Shown here: positions 27,721 through 35,511 of the stretch, one piece after another | How positions within the stretch are numbered: position 1 is the stretch's first letter | Layout: each line of letters opens with the position of its first letter | From: Bacteroidales bacterium | Lineage (GTDB): Bacteria; Bacteroidota; Bacteroidia; Bacteroidales; F082 | Reading direction: 5' to 3' | DNA: 64,000 nucleotides | Assembly (NCBI GenBank): GCA_023229245.1 | Contig: JALNZU010000003.1 | Location: 62,001 to 126,000 of the forward strand | The notes under the pieces: model-generated | Told to the model about the DNA's origin: nothing | Seen by the model: the letters and a program-made list of their open reading frames with translations, nothing else | Databases searched by the model: none | Program-made: the position numbers and the translations under genes

Positions 27721-28980
27721 CTATAACAGCTCAAGCTGAACTTCAAGGATTTTGTTTTCTGCCGCTTTCAATATGCTGATCTTATATGAGTCAATGATGA
27801 TCTCTTCTCCCAAGGCCGGAATACTTTCATGATTGTTAATGATAAAGCCTGCCAAGGTTTCGTACTCTTCCGATTCGGGCAGATTCAGTTTATAGGTTTG
27901 GTTTAAATAATCTATCTCAAGGCGAGCCGAAAAAACATACGTATGGTCTTCTACACGCAATTCAACAGTTTCTTCCTCGTCGTATTCATCGTCAATATTT
28001 CCAAATATCTCCTCAATGATATCTTCCATTGAGACTATGCCCGATGTACCTCCAAACTCATCCACCACTACAGCAATTCCTCTTCTTTTTTGGATCAGCT
28101 GCGAGAGCAAAAGGTTGGCAGCATATGTTTCGGGATATATCTCTATAGGGCGCAACACCTGTTTGATATCAGCAGGCTTTTTAAACATATCAAATGAATG
28201 TACGTATCCAATGATATTGTCTATACTATCCTGATAGACCAATATTTTTGAGTGCTTTGTTTCCTCAAATCTATTGAGAAGAGTATTCAACGTATCGTCC
28301 ACATTAACAGCTTCTATCTCAGTACGGGGCACCATACATTCACGTAGTTTAATATATCTGAAGTCGATAGCTTTTTGAAACAATTGTATATCTTGATTGA
28401 TCTCGTCTTCGATTTGCTCATCGGAGGCATAATCACGTATAAAATCATTTAAGTCAACAGAAGAAAACTTATATTCATCCGGTTCAAGATGAATACGAAA
28501 AACTTTACTCACCAAAAACTCCGCAAGGCTGATATACAATACTATTAAAGGATAGAGCAGATAAAAGAACAGCCATACGGGGCCTGCAAAAGCCGAAAGC
28601 ATACCGTTTGGGTTGATCCTGAAGAGTATCTTTGGTAAAAACTCGGCAAAAAATAAAATAATTAAAGTGGATACTACGGTTTGAAACAGCAACACAAACA
28701 GCTGGCTTTGCATGACAGCCGGGAAGCTTTCTGCTATAGGTTCTAAAAGTCGTGCCATAGCAATACCATATACTACAAGAGCAATATTATTGCCTAACAA
28801 CAATGCACCAATAAATTTTGATGGATTTTTATAAAAACCGTTTAGTATCCCGGCTGAAATTTTTTTCTTTTTCAGATCCAACTCAATACGCAATCGGTTG
28901 GCACTGACAAATGCTATCTCCATGCCTGAAAAAAAGGCAGAAAATAACAGCATCAGAAGAATGATCTGGAAGTCAGTCAT
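27721..28980 (-). CDS. CNNM/CorC-family transporter-like protein (GldE-type)
   Basis: 419 residues. The order is DUF21/CNNM transmembrane domain (~1-190; about four hydrophobic segments, with SAFFSGMEIAFVSANRLRIE at the start), a CBS pair (~205-330; MVPRTEIEAVN and VVDEFGGTSGIVSMEDIIEE), and a CorC_HlyC FAD-like C-terminal domain (~345-415). Such proteins are linked to Mg or Co efflux, and gliding bacteria have a homologue named GldE. Nothing in the sequence shows gliding. It has its own promoter box 30 bp upstream, although it follows lptC on the same strand. Confidence 0.88.
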   Translation of the reverse strand: MTDFQIILLMLLFSAFFSGMEIAFVSANRLRIELDLKKKKISAGILNGFYKNPSKFIGALLLGNNIALVVYGIAMARLLEPIAESFPAVMQSQLFVLLFQTVVSTLIILFFAEFLPKILFRINPNGMLSAFAGPVWLFFYLLYPLIVLYISLAEFLVSKVFRIHLEPDEYKFSSVDLNDFIRDYASDEQIEDEINQDIQLFQKAIDFRYIKLRECMVPRTEIEAVNVDDTLNTLLNRFEETKHSKILVYQDSIDNIIGYVHSFDMFKKPADIKQVLRPIEIYPETYAANLLLSQLIQKRRGIAVVVDEFGGTSGIVSMEDIIEEIFGNIDDEYDEEETVELRVEDHTYVFSARLEIDYLNQTYKLNLPESEEYETLAGFIINNHESIPALGEEIIIDSYKISILKAAENKILEVQLELL

Positions 28981-29009
28981 TGTGTTTTTGTTACTAAACG
29001 TATCCGCTG

Positions 29010-29017
29010 CAAAGATA
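29010..29017 (-). promoter_or_regulatory. -7 promoter box upstream of the CNNM-family gene
   Basis: TATCTTTG on the minus strand (29017-29010), a full match to TAnnTTTG, ends 29 bp before the ATG at 28980. A degenerate TTTC lies 18 bp further upstream. Confidence 0.55.
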
Positions 29018-29080
29018 CATGGAAAAAAGCCGAATGAAACATAATCTATTCATTCCATCACCTGATTTTCTGTACATATC

Positions 29081-29659
29081 TTATTGATCTTCTTCGTCTA
29101 TCTCTAACGTAGCCCGTATGTTATAGATAGTACGACTTGAAAAGTCTTCTGCAGCTACAAGGCTGTCACCAAAAATAACTTTTTCAGGTCCAGTGATTTT
29201 AACTGTTGACCGTGAAAATATTTCTTTCGATTTCTGATCCCAATATAAAGTATCTGTCTGCAACACCTCTTTTGTATGAAAGTTTTCTACTTCTACCTCA
29301 CCTTTTGCTATCATCAGTTTTATTTTGTCGTAACTGATCCCATAATTTGCTTGTATCTGCGAGTTGGGCTGTTGTAGAGAATCTAAGAATTGTGCCATAA
29401 ATCCCTGCGGAAACTCAATGATCTGGTCAGCTTCGTCGTATTGAAGCATAAGAGGTGCTGTGAGTATCATCATCACTTCTCCCGAATCGCTTCGGATATA
29501 GGTAATATTGGATGCACTCACTGTTGCCAATGTATCTTCTTTGGATAACTCCCGTACTACGCTCATAGGATTTTCACACGAAGCCCATATTAGCGCTGCT
29601 AAAAAAAACAGAATAATGTGGGATTTTATCGCCCGGCTGATGAACCTGATCCAGTTCAT
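29081..29659 (-). CDS. lptC: LPS export protein LptC
   Basis: Component of the LptB2FG-C bridge carrying lipopolysaccharide from the inner membrane. Unlike E. coli LptC, this 192-residue version has a lipobox, LIWASC, with Cys28 after a hydrophobic stretch, as is usual in Bacteroidota. The body has the repeated beta-strand pattern of the OstA/LptC fold: ITYIRSDSGEVMMILTAPLM, then FPQGFMAQFLD, GISYDKIKLMIAKGEVEVEN and LYWDQKSKEIFSRSTVKIT. The acidic C-terminus is unremarkable. It follows the TPR gene by 8 bp in the coaX-porin-TPR-lptC row. Confidence 0.88.
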   Translation of the reverse strand: MNWIRFISRAIKSHIILFFLAALIWASCENPMSVVRELSKEDTLATVSASNITYIRSDSGEVMMILTAPLMLQYDEADQIIEFPQGFMAQFLDSLQQPNSQIQANYGISYDKIKLMIAKGEVEVENFHTKEVLQTDTLYWDQKSKEIFSRSTVKITGPEKVIFGDSLVAAEDFSSRTIYNIRATLEIDEEDQ

Positions 29660-29667
29660 TGCAGCAA

Positions 29668-31062
29668 TTATTTAGCTGCTCTAACTATAGTCTCTTCCCT
29701 GAACCAGCATTCAATCACATACGGTTTCCCTTCTTCATATCCATAGAAGAATATAGTCTCAAGACTTGGGAAATAAACCGAATACGTTGCTATTCGTTTA
29801 TTGGCTATCTCTGTCTGTGAAGGATCAATACGTTTTGCCTGATTATATTTATCTACGGCAGCCCAAAATGATACGCGGCTTGTAAACTCATTATCGCCAC
29901 ACTCTTTAGCCCCTGACGCATAAATATCACCTATTGTAATATAGGGTGAGCCATCACTTGGATTCAGTTCTATAGCCTTTAAAGCCATCTGACGGGCACG
30001 AGGGTAATTCTTCAAGGCACGCAAAGTTTCAGCCAATAGCTTATATGCATTAAAGGCCTTAGTCATATCTTCCGAATGAGTAGCTTCTTCAAAATATTTG
30101 ATCGCTTCTCCATATTTATCTTCTCTGAGCATCAGCCTTCCAATATTGTAAGCCGATTCGGGAGATGGTTGCAGCTTATGCAACTTAACACTGGCATTTA
30201 GATAGAGCGGGTCATCCTGACATCCACGACGGTCAAGCAGATTAGTTATCTTGGTCAATAGTTCTATATCATCGGGATTATCATTCCACTTTTTGCTATA
30301 CACCCTAATCAAATCGGGGCAGGATGCAAAAGGTTCAAAGGTAACATCAATATTTGCCTTATAGTTCCTGTAATGTTCTACCCAACGTGTATCACCCGCC
30401 TGTGTCAAGCCGACTATATTATGATCTAATATATCAATGATACGGTCATAAATATCTACTAAGGCAGCTGTATCTATCTTCGACTCCTGTACCATGCGTA
30501 CTGCTGATCTGAAATAATAGATCAATACTGTGCCATCGGCATTATCGCCTTCAAGCTCGATAGATTCATTCATGATTTGATAGCTTTCCTCATATCGGGT
30601 GGGTGCATAGGTCATCAAGTCCATTCCTTTGCGTCCGAGTATAGCACCTTTTTGTGGGTTTCCTGTACGGAAGTGATATGGAAAATACGTGATACGTTGA
30701 TCGTACACCATCATCAATGTGTCGATAAGCAGTGCCTTAGCTTGGATATCCTCTTCATTTTCAATCTGGTGTTGCATAATTTTCACCCCATCCACATAGG
30801 TGTTTTCGCTTCCAAGCGGGCAGTTCTGAAACACCCAGCGCCATGGTCCAATTATATCATTGACCACAGGCGACTGATAGTCAGCAGCTTTCCATTGCCT
30901 GAAGAACTCACGATAAAGCGATATATTTTCGACACATTTAATGCTATCTTCTCCATATTTGGGTAAATCTTGTAAATTCTCCTGTGCTATAGCGGTAGTA
31001 CTAAGTACTATAAGCATTGCAATGGTTTTCAACAAGGTGTTATAATAGGCATTGAATTTCAT
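29668..31062 (-). CDS. exported TPR-repeat protein
   Basis: 464 residues with an N-terminal signal peptide (residues ~7-26, ending AIAQ). TPR-type helical repeats run through the middle and C-terminal half; the clearest are AYNIGRLMLREDKYGEAIKY, LAETLRALKNYPRARQMALK and AIELNPSDGSPYITIGDIYA. The pattern fits periplasmic or outer-membrane-associated scaffolds. The position between a porin-like gene and lptC is conserved in the phylum, suggesting an envelope assembly role, but the function is unknown. Confidence 0.78.
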   Translation of the reverse strand: MKFNAYYNTLLKTIAMLIVLSTTAIAQENLQDLPKYGEDSIKCVENISLYREFFRQWKAADYQSPVVNDIIGPWRWVFQNCPLGSENTYVDGVKIMQHQIENEEDIQAKALLIDTLMMVYDQRITYFPYHFRTGNPQKGAILGRKGMDLMTYAPTRYEESYQIMNESIELEGDNADGTVLIYYFRSAVRMVQESKIDTAALVDIYDRIIDILDHNIVGLTQAGDTRWVEHYRNYKANIDVTFEPFASCPDLIRVYSKKWNDNPDDIELLTKITNLLDRRGCQDDPLYLNASVKLHKLQPSPESAYNIGRLMLREDKYGEAIKYFEEATHSEDMTKAFNAYKLLAETLRALKNYPRARQMALKAIELNPSDGSPYITIGDIYASGAKECGDNEFTSRVSFWAAVDKYNQAKRIDPSQTEIANKRIATYSVYFPSLETIFFYGYEEGKPYVIECWFREETIVRAAK

Positions 31063-31080
31063 ATTACTAAAGTCTAAAGA

Positions 31081-32364
31081 TTAATTATATTTTCTTTTCA
31101 CAAACCAACGTTCATAGATTGCTATCCCAACGGTAAGATTCGCATAGGTTTCTCTGATCAGGTTATCGGCCATAGTTCCTCTACGTCCTACTTCAAGGCT
31201 CAGATCAAGAGTAGTCAAAGAACGTGGCATTGGCAAGCTAACTCCAAAACTAATGCCAAAATCGGTAATCTGATGTCCGTTAAGCTGTAGATAGGTTTGA
31301 TTATATTGGGCTCCCATCCTATAAGTAACACGTTTCCAGTATCCTGAAATCGATGTGTGAGAAGGGGTGAACTGACCACCAACAGATAGATTCCAGCTTT
31401 TACCCAATGAATCAACCGATGTTGGCATAGGATAGGCTTCCCAGTTTTGCCAATTAAAATCTAAGCCTACCAACCAACTGTCTGGCTTCTCCAACGACAA
31501 CCCAAAACCAACTTTGGGAGGCAGCTGTATGGTCTCTTTTTGCTTTTTATCATAAAAAATAGTGTCAATCAGTTGGGGTATATTATCTCCTATCCCTCCA
31601 AATCGTGAGACTACTAATTGTTCGCCCTTTACTGCAAGATTGGTTGAATGGCTATAAATCAGACCAAAATGCAAGGCCATATCATTTTGAAACCGCAACG
31701 AATACAAGGCACCATAATCAATGATAAAGTCACTGACCATCATTCGGCTATCAACTTTTGTGTTGGCCATACTCAATGAATCAGTGAAATAAACCAATGA
31801 GGAAGTAGTGTTTCGTCCAAAGACATATGAGGCATTAACGCCTATTGAAACATTTTTGACCAGAGCAAATGCATTTCCAAAGTACAACTTGTTCAACCCG
31901 CCCTCTCCCGAGTATGAACGTATGTAGTCCAGTCCTTCATTAGTAGTTGATTTGGCATTAACTTCATAACTGATATGGCTGAAGGGCTGTAGTCCAACTG
32001 CTGATTTCCACCAGGCTGTTACTGGAAAGCCTGCTGCAAAATAGGCTAAATTAGCATAATCACCTGATTCTGTTTGGGTTGTAGTTCTATATCCTACTGT
32101 GCTAAGGCTTAGTCCGGCATCAAACAAAAACGAAAGGGAGTCGAAAGCTGCATAAGTAGCCGGATTAGCCGAATTTACTATGCGCTGACTACCTACGGCA
32201 TTCCCTATGCCACCCATTGCACGCAACTGGGCATTCACGCTATTGGATTCAAGCATTCCCAATCCAAAACGTGAATAAGGTGAATCAATGCTGTTTTGTG
32301 CCACCGCACCTCCTAAGCTCATTCCTATAAGCAACAGCAGGAGAATTTTTGTTAACTTACCCAA
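31081..32364 (-). CDS. outer-membrane beta-barrel protein (FadL/PorV-like)
   Basis: 427 residues with a signal peptide cleaved after about residue 22 (GGAVAQ). The mature start NSIDSPYSRFGLGMLE, followed by AQLRAMGGIGNAVGSQRIVN and ANPATYAAFDSLSFLFDAG, is typical of Bacteroidota FadL/PorV-type barrels. Alternating hydrophobic strands continue to the end, which closes with an aromatic segment ERWFVKRKYN. Ligand unknown. It overlaps the 3-prime end of coaX by 8 bp and precedes the TPR gene by 18 bp, so the genes are one transcription unit. Confidence 0.8.
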   Translation of the reverse strand: MGKLTKILLLLLIGMSLGGAVAQNSIDSPYSRFGLGMLESNSVNAQLRAMGGIGNAVGSQRIVNSANPATYAAFDSLSFLFDAGLSLSTVGYRTTTQTESGDYANLAYFAAGFPVTAWWKSAVGLQPFSHISYEVNAKSTTNEGLDYIRSYSGEGGLNKLYFGNAFALVKNVSIGVNASYVFGRNTTSSLVYFTDSLSMANTKVDSRMMVSDFIIDYGALYSLRFQNDMALHFGLIYSHSTNLAVKGEQLVVSRFGGIGDNIPQLIDTIFYDKKQKETIQLPPKVGFGLSLEKPDSWLVGLDFNWQNWEAYPMPTSVDSLGKSWNLSVGGQFTPSHTSISGYWKRVTYRMGAQYNQTYLQLNGHQITDFGISFGVSLPMPRSLTTLDLSLEVGRRGTMADNLIRETYANLTVGIAIYERWFVKRKYN

Positions 32365-33085
32365 ATCTATTATAATTCAATATTACACGCAGACCTTCCA
32401 AAACAAGATTTGAAGTTGCAAAGATGTTAATTTTAAACTTTTTGTCAAAATATTTATTGTCTCCACCGCCAACTAAAATTTTTAATGGTTGGTAACGGGC
32501 TTCATATTGTTCAATTATACCGTCTAACTCGGCCTGTACTCCGTTCATCACCCCCGATTGCAACGAAGCAATAGTTGTTTCACCTATCAGGTTAGCTGCA
32601 CCTACAGCCGATACCAACGGCAGTCGGGCAGTAAACGTATGCATTGCCTTGAAACGCATCTCAATACCCGGACTGATAGCACCTCCATAATACACACCAT
32701 CGGCACTCAAGAAATCATAAGTGATACAACTTCCCATATCAATCACTAACACATTTTCTGCCGGATACATTTCCCATGCTGCAGCAACAGCGGCTATCCG
32801 ATCCGTTCCAAGCGTCTCAGAGGTTTTATAAGCTAAGGTAAATGGCATACTCATCTCGCTGCTAAGCATGCGAACTATCATTTTTTCCGACAGGCTTTTA
32901 CTGATAGGCTCAGGTAGCTCTCTTACGGCCGACATAAAACAAAGCCGTAACTTCGGATATTTACGAAGCAGCTCATCTATGGACTGATGGTCGTTCAACC
33001 CCAGATTGAACACCTCCTGTATCAAACCTTCAGTCAGCAGTGCCGCTTTGATAATAGTATTTCCAACATCCAGCAGTAAAACCAT
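32357..33085 (-). CDS. coaX: type III pantothenate kinase
   Basis: First step of CoA synthesis, ATP-dependent phosphorylation of pantothenate. CoaX belongs to the ASKHA fold. The phosphate motif LLLDVGNTIIK opens the protein; GTDRIAAVAAAWEMYP and VIDMGSCITYDFL contain the catalytic and metal-binding Asp residues, and YYGGAISPGIEMRFKAMHTF is the family hallmark. I use the ATG at 33085 (242 residues); a GTG at 33094 would add three residues. A well-formed promoter lies 22 bp upstream. CoaX leads the coaX-porin-TPR-lptC unit. Confidence 0.94.
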   Translation of the reverse strand: MVLLLDVGNTIIKAALLTEGLIQEVFNLGLNDHQSIDELLRKYPKLRLCFMSAVRELPEPISKSLSEKMIVRMLSSEMSMPFTLAYKTSETLGTDRIAAVAAAWEMYPAENVLVIDMGSCITYDFLSADGVYYGGAISPGIEMRFKAMHTFTARLPLVSAVGAANLIGETTIASLQSGVMNGVQAELDGIIEQYEARYQPLKILVGGGDNKYFDKKFKINIFATSNLVLEGLRVILNYNRFG

Positions 33086-33106
33086 TGTAATCACTCAATT
33101 TAGCTG

Positions 33107-33136
33107 TAAAAATACACACTCTGTCCCGGATGGCAA
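33107..33136 (-). promoter_or_regulatory. promoter of coaX
   Basis: On the minus strand TTG (33136-33134) is followed after 19 bp by TATTTTTA (33114-33107), one mismatch from TAnnTTTG. The box ends 21 bp before the coaX ATG. It lies back to back with the tRNA-Phe promoter. Confidence 0.55.
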
Positions 33137-33154
33137 TTTTTTTATTCAAAAGTT

Positions 33155-33183
33155 TTTGAAGAACCAAATTTATCCTATCTTTG
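33155..33183 (+). promoter_or_regulatory. promoter of tRNA-Phe
   Basis: TTTG (33155-33158), a 17 bp spacer and TATCTTTG (33176-33183) give a full match to the Bacteroidota vegetative promoter. Transcription would start a few bases after, about 10 bp before the tRNA. Confidence 0.75.
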
Positions 33184-33200
33184 CAGGCCAATTCCAGCGG

Positions 33201-33273
<73 letters not shown>

Positions 33274-33278
33274 CCCTC

Positions 33279-33319
33279 AAAAGCAGCTGCATCATTATCA
33301 AGATACGGCTGCTTTTTTT
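33279..33319 (+). terminator. intrinsic terminator after tRNA-Phe
   Basis: AAAAGCAGC (33279-33287) pairs with GCTGCTTTT (33308-33316) and continues as a T-run to 33319. The loop is about 20 bases. It starts 5 bases after the tRNA. Confidence 0.8.
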
Positions 33320-33671
33320 ATGGCAAATTCCTATCAGATAAAACCAGAAGTACTATGACTATGTCAACCGTAATTAAATCTGCCAGTGCGCTCATGCTTT
33401 TGTGCTTTCAACCGTTTGCATAGACTGTTTTTGTCTGCTTTGATTCAAACGGCTTTATTGCCATAAGAACTCTATATATTTGTACAGAAAATACAGCTTA
33501 AGGCAATACACTTATCTTGTGCTTCAAGTGGATATGATTATGAGTATGCGTTTTTTAAACATAATTCAGTCATATGTTATGATAAAAAAAGTGTATAATA
33601 GAGCGAAGCAGTTCAATAGGTTTAAGGTATTAGGATTGCTTTGCTTACAATAACTTCAAAAATTTAAACGG
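33320..33671. other. leader region of pfkA, no gene seen
   Basis: About 350 bp between the tRNA terminator and pfkA. It contains nested inverted repeats (CCGTTTG 33412-33418 with CAAACGG 33446-33452; AGAC 33422-33425 with GTCT 33433-33436) and a -7-like TATATTTG at 33475-33482. If that box is used, pfkA has a leader of about 180 bases. No ORF here looks coding. Confidence 0.5.
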
Positions 33672-34790
33672 ATGAAAAGAGTATTGATAGTAACAGGTGG
33701 TGGCGATTGTCCGGGACTTAATGCAGTGATCCGGGCTATAGTAAAGCGTGCTTCACAGGAAAAGAACTGGGAAGTATTGGGTAGCATTCAGGCTTTCAAT
33801 GGTATTTTATGGGAACCTACTGAGGTAAAGATTTTGACTCCCGAGTTAGTAAAGGGCATTCATTTTCAAGGAGGTACTATTATTGAAACCACAAATAAAG
33901 GAGGTCCGTTTGCATGGCCTGTTAAAAATCAGGATGGAAGCTGGTCAACAGTTGACCGCTCGGACGAGATGATCCGTAAGATACAGTATCTGGGTATTGA
34001 TGCGGTGATCAATATTGGTGGTGATGGCAGTCAGCGTATTTCGCAAGCTTTGTTTGAAAAGGGCTTGCCTATTATAGGTGTCCCCAAAACTATTGACAAC
34101 GATCTTTCATCAACCGATTCAACCTTTGGATTTCAAACGGCTGTAGAGGTAGCTACTGAAGCAGTAGATAAATTGGTAACTACTGCTGCCAGTCATAACC
34201 GAGTATTTGTAGTAGAGGTAATGGGGCGTTATGCCGGTTGGATTGCATTGAATGCTGCTGTAGCAGGAGGTGCTGAGGTTTGTTTGATTCCTGAGTTTCC
34301 GTATGACATTCATATCATTCAACAAAAATTAGAATCCCGTTTTGTGCGCGACAGAGGCTTTGCCGTAGTGGTTGCTGCAGAAGGTGCATATCCCAAAGGT
34401 GGGGAAATGGTGTTTGAGACAAGTGATGAGATCGGTTACAAAAATCTAAAGTTAGGCGGTATAGGACGCTCTCTGATCAAACAGCTTAAAGAGGTTGGTT
34501 TTGAGCATGATATGCGTGAAACAGTATTAGGACACCTGCAGCGTGGCGGCATACCTATAGCTTATGACAGGGTATTATCCGCACAATTTGGAGTAAAAGC
34601 CTTTGAGATGGTGTTGAAAAAAGAATATGGAAAAATGGTCTCGTATCGTCATCCTCATTTTGTATCAGTACCATTAAAAGAAGCTATAGTACAGCCTAAT
34701 TTGGTTACTTTGGATAATGCATTGGTTAAAACAGCATTAGGCTTGGGAATCTCACTTGGGATAGACATAAGCAGTTCATTGAATGCGTAG
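33672..34790 (+). CDS. pfkA: 6-phosphofructokinase (group III-like)
   Basis: Phosphorylates fructose 6-phosphate in glycolysis; 372 residues. Motifs are GGGDCPGLNAVIRA at the start, INIGGDGSQ at 114-121 and PKTIDNDLSSTDSTFGF from 138. The donor-specificity residues are informative: Gly119 (equivalent to E. coli Gly104) is the ATP-type residue, while Lys139 (equivalent to Gly124) is the residue seen in PPi enzymes. This Gly/Lys pair is known from group III ATP-PFKs such as actinobacterial enzymes, so ATP is the likelier donor. The gene overlaps the following ComB-family gene by 8 bp. Confidence 0.94.
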   Translation: MKRVLIVTGGGDCPGLNAVIRAIVKRASQEKNWEVLGSIQAFNGILWEPTEVKILTPELVKGIHFQGGTIIETTNKGGPFAWPVKNQDGSWSTVDRSDEMIRKIQYLGIDAVINIGGDGSQRISQALFEKGLPIIGVPKTIDNDLSSTDSTFGFQTAVEVATEAVDKLVTTAASHNRVFVVEVMGRYAGWIALNAAVAGGAEVCLIPEFPYDIHIIQQKLESRFVRDRGFAVVVAAEGAYPKGGEMVFETSDEIGYKNLKLGGIGRSLIKQLKEVGFEHDMRETVLGHLQRGGIPIAYDRVLSAQFGVKAFEMVLKKEYGKMVSYRHPHFVSVPLKEAIVQPNLVTLDNALVKTALGLGISLGIDISSSLNA

Positions 34791-35511
34791 GCTCATTATT
34801 TTTCCTACAGCCCGTTCAGCTGATGTGAGCCTTTGCAACAAATCCATAGTAGTTGTGATTGATGTGCTCCGTGCTACTTCGGTAATAGCAACCGCTTTGG
34901 CTAATGGCGCTAAAAAGGTTTTTCCTTTTGCAGAGATAAAAGATGCCAGAAACTTTTATGATCAATGTCAGCCTGGCACCGCTCTCCTTTGTGGTGAACG
35001 CAAAGGACATATCATACCCGATTTCCATCTTGGCAATTCACCGCTCTCATATACTTCTGACACGGTAGGGCAAAAGATGCTATTATTAAGTACAACTAAT
35101 GGAAGTCTTGCCATTGACCGATGTAAGGAGGCTAAAAGGATGATTACAGTAGCTTTCGTCAATATCACTGCCGTAGCTGATTGGCTTTCCGGCTTAGCTG
35201 AAGATATTGCCATAGTATGTGCAGGTACTAATGGCCAGTTTTCTTTAGATGATGCCCTGTGTGCTGGTGCACTGATCAGCTTATTAGAAGAACAGTCGGC
35301 ATACCAAAAAGGCGATCTGGCTTTGTTACTGTCCAACTTTTACCGGTCATCAGGCAGCATACGCGAGAAGCTCACTGGCTGTTATCATCTCACCTATTTA
35401 GAATCTATTGGATATGGGCAGGATATAGACTATTGTCTTAGCCCTGATCTGTTACAAAACATACCGCTCTTACACAGTGATGGTCGACATCATTGGTTTG
35501 AAAACCTTTAA
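34783..35511 (+). CDS. comB: ComB-family 2-phosphosulfolactate phosphatase
   Basis: 242 residues matching the ComB family, whose archetype removes phosphate from 2-phosphosulfolactate in coenzyme M synthesis. Signatures are VVIDVLRATSVIATALANGA, ALLCGERKGHIIPDFHLGNS, LLLSTTNGSLAID and VCAGTNGQFSLDDALCAGAL. Bacteroidota do not make coenzyme M as far as known; a role in another sulfonate pathway, for example sulfolactate or sulfonolipid precursors, is possible but only inference. The ATG lies 8 bp inside the 3-prime end of pfkA, so the two are translationally coupled. The stop shares TTAA with the convergent aspS stop. Confidence 0.85.
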   Translation: MRRLIIFPTARSADVSLCNKSIVVVIDVLRATSVIATALANGAKKVFPFAEIKDARNFYDQCQPGTALLCGERKGHIIPDFHLGNSPLSYTSDTVGQKMLLLSTTNGSLAIDRCKEAKRMITVAFVNITAVADWLSGLAEDIAIVCAGTNGQFSLDDALCAGALISLLEEQSAYQKGDLALLLSNFYRSSGSIREKLTGCYHLTYLESIGYGQDIDYCLSPDLLQNIPLLHSDGRHHWFENL

